NCBI GenBank assembly: GCA_020809705.1
Contig: CP085835.1
Location: forward strand, 3,472,001 to 3,536,000
DNA length: 64,000 nucleotides
Direction of reading: 5' to 3'
From: Calonectria ilicicola
Lineage: Eukaryota > Ascomycota > Sordariomycetes > Hypocreales > Nectriaceae
Under the pieces are notes generated by a model. The model was not told the origin of the DNA, did not search any database, and saw only the letters and a program-made list of their open reading frames with translations. The position numbers were made by a program, and so were the translations under genes. The first letter of the stretch is position 1. Each line of letters starts with the position of its first letter. Below, piece after piece: positions 57,577 to 64,000 of this stretch.

Positions 57577-59665
57577 TCATATTCCCGAATCCTCTTGTTC
57601 AATCGCAAGTATTTTTTGAGAAGCATCCCAATCATCACACATTTCATTCAAAGTTGAGTTGTTGACCAAACCGGGAATCTCATCCTTGCGCTCCACAAAT
57701 TGAACAGCGAATCCTTCCGACATGTGCCACCCAATATGACAATGCATAAGCCACACACCAGGGTTATCAGTCTCCCAGGCCATAACTAGATATCCCGAAG
57801 CAGGGAGCAGAGCGGTATCGCGACGAAGGGGATTAGTTGTGTTCAGCGTCACCGAAGAACTATATTCTCCGGTACCCTGGGCAAGGACATAAAAGTCATG
57901 TCCATGAAGATGGATTGGGTGCGGCACCGCTAATGTGGTCTGGATAATAAAATAGACCCATTGATTTGCCTGGTTCAACTCAAAGACGGCCTCTTCGCTC
58001 TCGAAGCCTGCGGTGCTGTCATTCATGATGGATTTGAGAGTAGGATTCTCCCAATCAACCTGCATTGTTGTGCTGTTGAGGTACCACCTAAAGACACCAG
58101 CAGAGTTTTGAGCGGTGGTAGCATTCTGGTGTGAGGTCCAGTCCGCCGCTTCTACTGATTTGGACAAGTGAGGAGTGAGGCCTGTTTCATCTTCACAGCT
58201 ATCGATGAAGTCATATTCGCTTGTAGATGGGGTTGCAGGGCTGTCGCCGTAGTAGATGATGCCCTTGATATCATTGGTGTTATTGCTGTTGGAACAAGCA
58301 GCTTGAGGGATGGCTCTTAACCAGAAGTTTTCCGCAACATCTGCTTGATCCGCATTAACAATGATATCATATCGTTGGCCTGAACTTGATTAGTTTGGTG
58401 ATTCTTGCAATCTGCGAGATACTATTCTTACCCATTGCAATATCTAAAACGGTGGTGTTGTAAGGTGTGAGAGGCACCAAGTCTGCGGCAATCACCGTCA
58501 AAGTGTGGTTATCGATGGAGAATTTCCAGTGTGTATCTATCGCCGCATTGACCAGTCTCATACGATATGAAGTTCCTGACTTGAAGGATGTGTTGAACCT
58601 CGTTCCCATATCGCCAAAGGTATTTGTTCCGTTGATGAGACCAGTGTCCAATGTAGGCGGGCCAGATGTTTCAGCAGTGTGCCACAGCTCATCAACCGTT
58701 TGGTGGTCCCAATCGTTTAGAAAAAGCATGCCCAGATCTTCGTCATAATTTTCCGTTGCAGGACCGTTGACGATTATTCCGCCAAAGATGCCTTGCCATG
58801 CTTGGAGAGCAATATGAGAGTGGTACCAAGATGACCCGTATTGCGACGCTTTCCATGTATAAGTTGTCGTTTTATTCATTGCAAGCGGACATTGAGTAAT
58901 TGAAACGACTCCATCTTCCTGATTGGTATGATTTTGGCGCATGCCATGCCAGTGAATACTAGTGCCGTTATCAGTGAGCGAATTGGTTACATGCACAACA
59001 ATAGTGTCACCCCAATCGGCAAAGATTGTAGGTCCAGGAATGGAGCCGTTGACTGCCATAGCTGATCGCGAGACGCCGTCTGGAGCCACGACAACATTTG
59101 TCAAGTCAAGCCAATACTCTTTGGTGACTCCAGTATCAACCACTTCATTCATATAATCGGTATCAATGGAGTAATTGCACCATTGAGACCGAGTGGAGGC
59201 TGTATTGCCCTGGCATGATGACTGAGAAGTCGAAGTTTGAGTCTGAGTAGACGGGTTTTGCTGTGAAGATGGGACCGATTGTACGGCATGAGGTTGTTGT
59301 TTCTGGGGAGAGTTTGAGCCTTTGTTAGAATTTGATTCTTTGTGGGAATTTGACCCTTGATTAGCATTTGATCCTTGGCGAGAGTTTGGGCCTTGCTGAG
59401 GGTATGATTGTTGGTGGGGGTTTGTCTTTTTATGAGGGTTTGTTTGTTGATGTGCTTGTTGATGCGAGTTGGTCCCTTGGCGAGAATTTGATCCTCGATG
59501 AGAATTTGGTCCTTGATAAGTGTTTGATCCTTGGTGAGGTTGCGATGGTTGATGAGGATGTGATACTTGGTGAGGCCGTGACCCTTGGTAAGGTTGACCT
59601 CTTTCGCCATGTATATCTGAGGCTATGGCACTAAGAAGAGTACCGGCTAAAAGAAGCAACTTCAT
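57577..59665 (-). CDS. Secreted laccase (multicopper oxidase) with a hexapeptide-repeat insert, 678 aa
   Basis: Exons (minus): 59665-58432 and 58379-57577 (2037 nt). It oxidises phenols with reduction of O2 to water, outside the cell. Residues 1-16 are a signal peptide (MKLLLLAGTLLSAIAS). Residues about 22-108 are a Gln/Ser/His/Asn-rich repeat. The catalytic part begins near residue 137 with two Cys (SSCQGNTAS, QWCNYS). The four copper motifs are intact: HWHGM, SWYHSHIALQ, HPIHLHGHDF and WLMHCHIGWHMSEG, the last with the type-1 Cys and an axial Met/Leu position. Asn-x-Ser/Thr sites are frequent. Ordinary ascomycete laccases are about 580-600 aa; the extra length is the repeat. The intron is 52 nt with an ACTAATC branch. 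Met 59665 is the only ATG that leads straight into the signal peptide. Confidence 0.94.
59342..59602 (-). repeat. 18-bp minisatellite coding hexapeptides in the laccase N-terminus
   Basis: On the coding strand the unit is about CAAGGATCAAATTCTCAT, translating to Gln-Gly-Ser-Asn-Ser-His/Arg, present in some 13-14 diverged copies. The unit is a multiple of three, so copy-number change keeps frame. The same periodicity keeps other frames open, which explains overlapping open frames on both strands here. Confidence 0.85.
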
Positions 59666-60506
59666 GTTCAAAGTGTAAAAATGAATGAAATTCTAATGCT
59701 ATTGACGAATAGAACTTCCAAATGATATACTAGTGTAGTCGAGATTCACATCATTGTAAGATTGAGGAATAATTCGACGAATATTTATCATTGAAAGCAC
59801 TCAAGTGCGCATCTTGCAACTCCATATTTCTTGGTCTAAATTAAACAAGTTGGGTGGGCTAATAATAACAGCAACGTGCAAGTAAGCGGCCTCTCACGTC
59901 TCAAATGAAGTCAACTTTCATTGACATGTTCCGAATTTGTTCAAAAATGCCTTACTAATCGCTCGGTCTCGCGGTATGCAACCGCCGAAGGGCTCGTGCT
60001 TGTCAGCCTCCCTCGTAAACCCGTGTCGATGTCTAGTCGCACGGGCTTAACATGCATTTTGCGATATTGAGAGGCAGCCGAGCCGCTGAACCTTCGGATG
60101 TCGACCGGCCAATCGGTTTGCAAATTCCCACATACCGAAACGAACCCATTTAGTGAAAACTACGAACTGGTATATTGGAAAACTGGGTCGTGGAATCAGG
60201 GTCTTCTCGCATGACGCATTGACGTCCGATGTATCATGCTTAAAGATTCCTGGCGCCTGTTACTGGTTAAATTCTTTCCATCAATATTAATTACGTATTT
60301 CTAGCCCCATATTCTGCCAATCTGCCACAAAATATCGAGTCGCGCATAATTATAGATGCTCGGAACTCGGGAATAAACCTTTTCTTGAATTGAGGCCAAC
60401 CAAGCAGTCTCTTATATCCCCTTTCTTGACCGCTTTCCCTGGAAGCCCAGTCTGATAAACTATTTCTCGAATACTTTTTTTTTTTTTTCGAACAGTATCT
60501 GCAAAA
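59666..60506. other. Divergent promoter region between laccase and the small secreted protein
   Basis: 841 bp without a gene. The right end has a run of about 13 T at 60476-60488 shortly before the start codon at 60507. No clear TATA box or xenobiotic/metal element is asserted. Confidence 0.45.
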
Positions 60507-61164
60507 ATGCAATTGACCTACTCACTTGGCCTGGTGGCTCTTTGGACACCGGTGGCGATTGCTGCTTCCACTCTGGAAAGCTCATTTCAGATTTATGCAT
60601 ACGGCGAAGGCATCGGAGGCTTGCCGCTTTTTTATTCTAACGGTGAGATATGCATACCCAATCTCAAAGATGATGTCGCTCATTGGTTTTCATGAAAAGG
60701 CAAGGCTTGTGTTGGCAACTACACGCAATCCAACGACACCGAAGCTGCTCCTGTCACCTGTAAGTCCATTGAAAACTCCGATCCGACACGCGACAACATG
60801 ATCTAACGTTTCTCAAGTTCGACGGGAGGATGGTGCTTTGCTAGGTTCGCCTAACACCACAGGGTTCTCGGGCTCTGATGGGACTCCTTCATGGTCCAAC
60901 TACTCGTTTTCTGTCCCGTCATCGTCATCGTCATCCCATGATGTTGACTTCATTCAACCCAACGCTGATTCGAGTGCCATTACGAATAAATTTTCTTTCT
61001 ACGGAACACTCCTCTTTATTGAAGGCGGTGGCAAAATGGAAACTCTGTGGTACGGACGCAAATCGGACAAGGATGGGATCTACTCATTGAAATGGAACAA
61101 CACCGGTGACAACTCTGATGGCAACATTCTCCTTACTTTGAAGACAACGCCGCCGTCAAATTAA
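60507..61164 (+). CDS. Small secreted protein of unknown function, 180 aa
   Basis: Exons 60507-60642, 60700-60759 and 60818-61164 (543 nt). Residues 1-19 are a signal peptide (MQLTYSLGLVALWTPVAIA). The mature part has one Cys, several Asn-x-Ser/Thr sites and a Ser-rich linker around 60930-60950. Motifs of a family I have seen only as hypothetical in moulds are an N-terminal FQIYAYGEGIGGLPLFYSNG and a later NKFSFYGTLLFIEGG. The second exon is only 60 nt. No enzyme signature. Could be an effector-like or cell-wall protein. Confidence 0.8.
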
Positions 61165-61341
61165 TGCCCGAGGCAACTTTTCTTTCTCTTAGATGGTCCA
61201 AAATCGCCACATGGTCGGGATATTAGTCAACAATAAAATGGAACTATCTTCATGGAAATATTTGTTGACATGTGTGATTGGCACAAATTCTAGCTCTGTC
61301 TCGGATGTTTCACTCCACACATTTATGAATTCACAATATCC

Positions 61342-61758
61342 TTGGTCATCCATTTGGCTATTGCCGACCTAACGTGCTATACCACATCCCCCATATCAAC
61401 AGCTACATCACTATCAACGACTACATCATCAAGTGCGATCTCAACTTCGACTACAATTATGAATCCCCCTCTACCAAATGTTTACGCTGCCCTTGTCGGC
61501 ATCGGGCGCGATGAAGATGCACCTTGCCCAGCAGGAATGTACTGCGCGGGTGATGTTGAATGCATCCGAAATTCGTGCTCTACTGAAGCCCCATGTTTAT
61601 CGGGTTCATGCATCAATGTGTATTGTTACCAGACATGCTCTAGCCAGAGCGATTGCGAAATTCCCACGACCTGCCTCCCCCCATGCCCGGCAGATGGTAA
61701 TTGCGGTGAGACCGCCATATGTGAAGATGGAGGCTGCCTTATTGGCGGCGGAGGTTAA
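61342..61758 (+). pseudogene. Cys-rich domain fragment behind a Ser/Thr-rich linker
   Basis: The open frame has no ATG before 61459 and no signal peptide. It reads as a Thr/Ser-rich linker, then a domain with 14 cysteines (CPAGMYC, then CSTEAPCLSGSC, then CYQTC, then CLPPCPADGNC) and a Gly-rich end. This looks like the C-terminal extracellular domain of a larger protein. Either upstream exons are missed (a possible acceptor is ATATCAACAG ending at 61402) or the gene has lost its front. Other-frame shadows exist, but this frame has the regular Cys pattern. Confidence 0.4.
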
Positions 61759-62450
61759 CTTATGCCCGACAACGGAAACCAAAGAACACTAGAAGAGTGT
61801 CTATAATAGTCAGGGTTAGGGGCCTGGGGAAATTTCTCACACCCCTTATTATGGGTGCTCATCCACTCGGATGTATTTCACTGCTGCCACTCACTAAAGG
61901 AACTATATTTCTAACCGAGAACGCCGATTATATGAGACTTGATACATTAGAAAGATCGGGTAACAAAGTTTATGTAAACTCGGGCGCTATCGTGGTTCAG
62001 TTAGTGTTTTAATAGCTAATCAGGCTCCCTTCCGTTATGGAGTAACACCAGTAATTGCCGAAGTCACTGACCTCGAGATTAATCCATGCCAAGAGCCAGC
62101 AAAATAGTGGTGAGTCTAGTACTTTTGGACTTAGCCAACAATGGTTTTTTTTAGAAGGCAGTTCGTGAGCAGGGAGAAAATTGGCTCTATGGATCCGATG
62201 ATGAAACTACGGGCCTTTCTGCATTAGCACCAAGTGAGTGGCCATCAAAAATTGTGAATCTGGCTTTGGCCACGATTTGGCGGATCGAGAAAAAATCAAC
62301 TACTTTCATTATTTATTTACTCCTATTTTTTTCTGGTTCTATTATTAAGACAGAGCAACCCCGAGTTTATAATTTGTCGATTGTGATGAAATGAGTTACT
62401 GTACAATTTTTGTATGATTTAAAAAAAAGAATCAATGGACAAATAGTTCT
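61759..62450. other. Intergenic region, convergent genes
   Basis: 692 bp downstream of the Cys-rich fragment and downstream of the C2H2 gene. Short frames only; AT-rich around 62310-62440. Confidence 0.5.
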
Positions 62451-63821
62451 CTAACCAACATAATGCCTAATCCAGGAGTTACTCGTAATACTACTTGCCC
62501 TATCTAAACGCCCATTATCGAATAGTTGTGATAATGCTGGCAATACCCTATCAGCTAAAACATCGTCGAAGGACACTGATGCTAGCAGACGGGAGCTTAT
62601 ATCTTTCAAGTGAGTTGCAACATGAGTTATGAGCCCGAGGTTAGAATCCTGTCCGTTCCAGGGGTCCTCTAGACAAAGGGTGCAACTGAAGTCGCAGGTA
62701 CCGGATGTTGCCGGCTGGTAAGATGCATCCGTTAGGAAGTCTAATAGCTCTTCATCCTCATCAAAGGACCCGGGATGGCTCGCACGCATGTGTTCCTTGA
62801 ACAGCGTATCAGTCTCAAAGTTTGGATAGCCTTGCTTCTCGGACGCGTGGGGCCAGGCTCTGCAGGTCCACTTGTCCTTTTTTAAAGTCTCTGGATGAGC
62901 TTCCTGAATATGGTTTATCCAGCCCACCTCATCTTCATACAAGGTATACGGTACTGGACATGGTTCTATAAAGCAAACATAAAGGCATTCTGATGGGGTA
63001 GGTTTCGTCTTATGATAAAAGCTTCCCCGTGAATCAAGAACGAAATCTGTTTCAATGGGTTCAAGGCCAGTTCCAATTCCCGCCAGTTTTTCATCTCCCA
63101 GACATTGGACTAAAGCGCGTGATTGGGCGTGGAAAGTGGAACGGCGTTGATGAAGCTGTTCGATATCATGAAACTGCTTCTGTCTCGGTTCTATGGGCAT
63201 TGACGAGACTTTTCGAAGACCCTGACTAAGAATCCTTTTCCCGCCGTAGTATGTATCAACAAGTGATCCATTTAAATCATGTTTTGATTCTGCCAGTGAC
63301 CAAAACCGGGCGGAGCTGGCCCGAGAAATCCGGTGCCAGACAAAGCTCTCAGCGTGAGGAATGAGTTTTGAAACTGCTCGGTGCGATTGACGGTAAATAT
63401 CATCTCTGAATCTAGTTTCTATCGCGGTTAGATCGTTTTTTGGAATGTTTGTAGTCCGATCAGAGATCGAAGGTATCCATTCCACTATTTTAAAAAGTTT
63501 GCCCATCAAGATCTCAATTATCTTCTTGGTTTCGGAAATACGCCCAAATTTGAAGCTGGGTTGTTCTGAAAAGGAAAGCTCTGAGGGTGTCAACAGATAA
63601 AAGTCTGAATCTTGAGAGCGCATTGAGATGGTATCCGTAAAGTCCACTTTGAGAACATCAAGTGCCGCGATGCATGACGAGATTGAGCCGGTGTCATTCT
63701 TTCTGACCTTTGTTGGACGTGACCTTATCCCTGGTGGTTTACGCCTTTTTCGAGTATTAAAATTGGTAGAAGTCGAAACTTTAACCCCTGGAGATGATTT
63801 CTCTTGACTGAAGTCCCTCAT
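62451..63821 (-). CDS. Fungal C2H2-type zinc-finger protein of unknown function, about 456 aa
   Basis: Read from the first in-frame ATG at 63821; the frame stays open upstream to 63848 and beyond, so a first exon may be missing. The N-terminal part is basic (Arg-Lys-Arg-Arg-Lys) with possible nuclear signal. The C-terminal half has three diverged zinc-binding segments: ECLYVCFIEPC with a later NHIQEAH, WTCRAWPHAS with EHMRASH, and CTLCLEDPW with ITHVATH (C-x2-C ... H-x3-H). This arrangement, with irregular spacing, is typical of a large mould family linked to HET/NACHT-type genes rather than to classic transcription factors. No signal peptide or enzyme motif. Function not known. Confidence 0.7.
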   Translation of the reverse strand: MRDFSQEKSSPGVKVSTSTNFNTRKRRKPPGIRSRPTKVRKNDTGSISSCIAALDVLKVDFTDTISMRSQDSDFYLLTPSELSFSEQPSFKFGRISETKKIIEILMGKLFKIVEWIPSISDRTTNIPKNDLTAIETRFRDDIYRQSHRAVSKLIPHAESFVWHRISRASSARFWSLAESKHDLNGSLVDTYYGGKRILSQGLRKVSSMPIEPRQKQFHDIEQLHQRRSTFHAQSRALVQCLGDEKLAGIGTGLEPIETDFVLDSRGSFYHKTKPTPSECLYVCFIEPCPVPYTLYEDEVGWINHIQEAHPETLKKDKWTCRAWPHASEKQGYPNFETDTLFKEHMRASHPGSFDEDEELLDFLTDASYQPATSGTCDFSCTLCLEDPWNGQDSNLGLITHVATHLKDISSRLLASVSFDDVLADRVLPALSQLFDNGRLDRASSITSNSWIRHYVG

Positions 63822-64000
63822 TGAAGTGGTGGAGGGGCATTTTTTCAAAACTAGGCGGCAGTGAGCCAGTGGTGCATGATTTTGCCCTAGGCGTGGGATG
63901 GCAAACCTTCAAACTGTCGATTAAGTACGCTGAAAACGTGATCTATTATGATGGAAACGTCTCTATCAGTGTCTAAAAAGTCTAAGTTAGTAGCACTTTC
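63822..64000. other. Right window edge, upstream of the C2H2 gene
   Basis: Short remaining sequence, possibly the promoter or a first exon of the C2H2 gene; nothing else seen. Confidence 0.4.

Noticed and set aside
59149..59634. Overlapping open frames on both strands of the laccase repeat
   Set aside because: The 18-bp periodicity keeps several frames open; only the frame continuous with the signal peptide and copper motifs is meaningful.
1..64000. CRISPR arrays, tRNA or rRNA genes, bacterial-type operons
   Set aside because: No regularly spaced repeat-spacer array and no convincing tRNA or rRNA sequence was found by eye; the genes are eukaryotic with introns.

Overview
The window is nuclear DNA of a filamentous ascomycete (Pezizomycotina, most likely a Sordariomycete). 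Genes carry short introns of about 44-114 nt with GTRAGT-type donors, CTRAY branch points and YAG/AAG acceptors. The gene families are typical of moulds: a HET-domain protein, Zn2Cys6 regulators, a Pth11-type rhodopsin-domain protein, an Hsp70-like ATPase, a laccase, GH28 and a Cas1p-type acyltransferase. Species cannot be named from sequence alone. Intron positions and gene models were read by eye from splice signals and from reading-frame arithmetic that closes exactly.

Layout. 0-0.3 kb: the frame-shifted C-terminus of a regulator. 2.7 kb: a small basic coiled-coil protein. 5-13 kb: a HET gene divergent from a long TPR-array gene whose CHAT protease domain is cut off before the catalytic part. 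13-15 kb: a gene-free stretch with two ~400-bp direct repeats built around the 15-mer GCTAAAATTGCAGTG. 15-17.5 kb: an intact eight-exon Hsp70-like gene. 18.6-19.9 kb: a coiled-coil protein of unknown function. 20.2-27.3 kb: a kinase/C2H2 fusion and an SF1 (Upf1-type) helicase, both split by in-frame stop codons. 28 kb: the 15-mer again. 29.5-38.7 kb: endopolygalacturonase, a Zn2Cys6 regulator divergent from an NmrA-like reductase, a NACHT relic and an alpha-oxoamine synthase-like enzyme. 39-41 kb: a degraded reductase stub and the rhodopsin-domain protein. 43-49.4 kb: a broken AAA ATPase divergent from a STAND-like protein. 49.5-60 kb: a capsule-type glycosyltransferase divergent from a Cas1p-type O-acetyltransferase, an MFS sugar transporter and a laccase with a hexapeptide-repeat insert. 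60.5-63.8 kb: a small secreted protein, a Cys-rich fragment and a C2H2 protein.

The left two thirds reads as an accessory, conflict-related region (HET, TPR-CHAT, NLR relic, STAND NTPase, AAA ATPase, kinase). The right third is extracellular and carbohydrate-related. The most striking feature is that three long, otherwise coherent genes plus the NACHT relic carry single in-frame stop codons, mostly TAG. This could be ordinary decay, RIP-type C-to-T mutation, or stop codons repaired at the RNA level (A-to-I editing of UAG to UGG, known from Sordariomycete fruiting bodies). The AAA gene also has a 1-nt frameshift, which argues for decay or sequencing error there. The sequence alone cannot decide between these.
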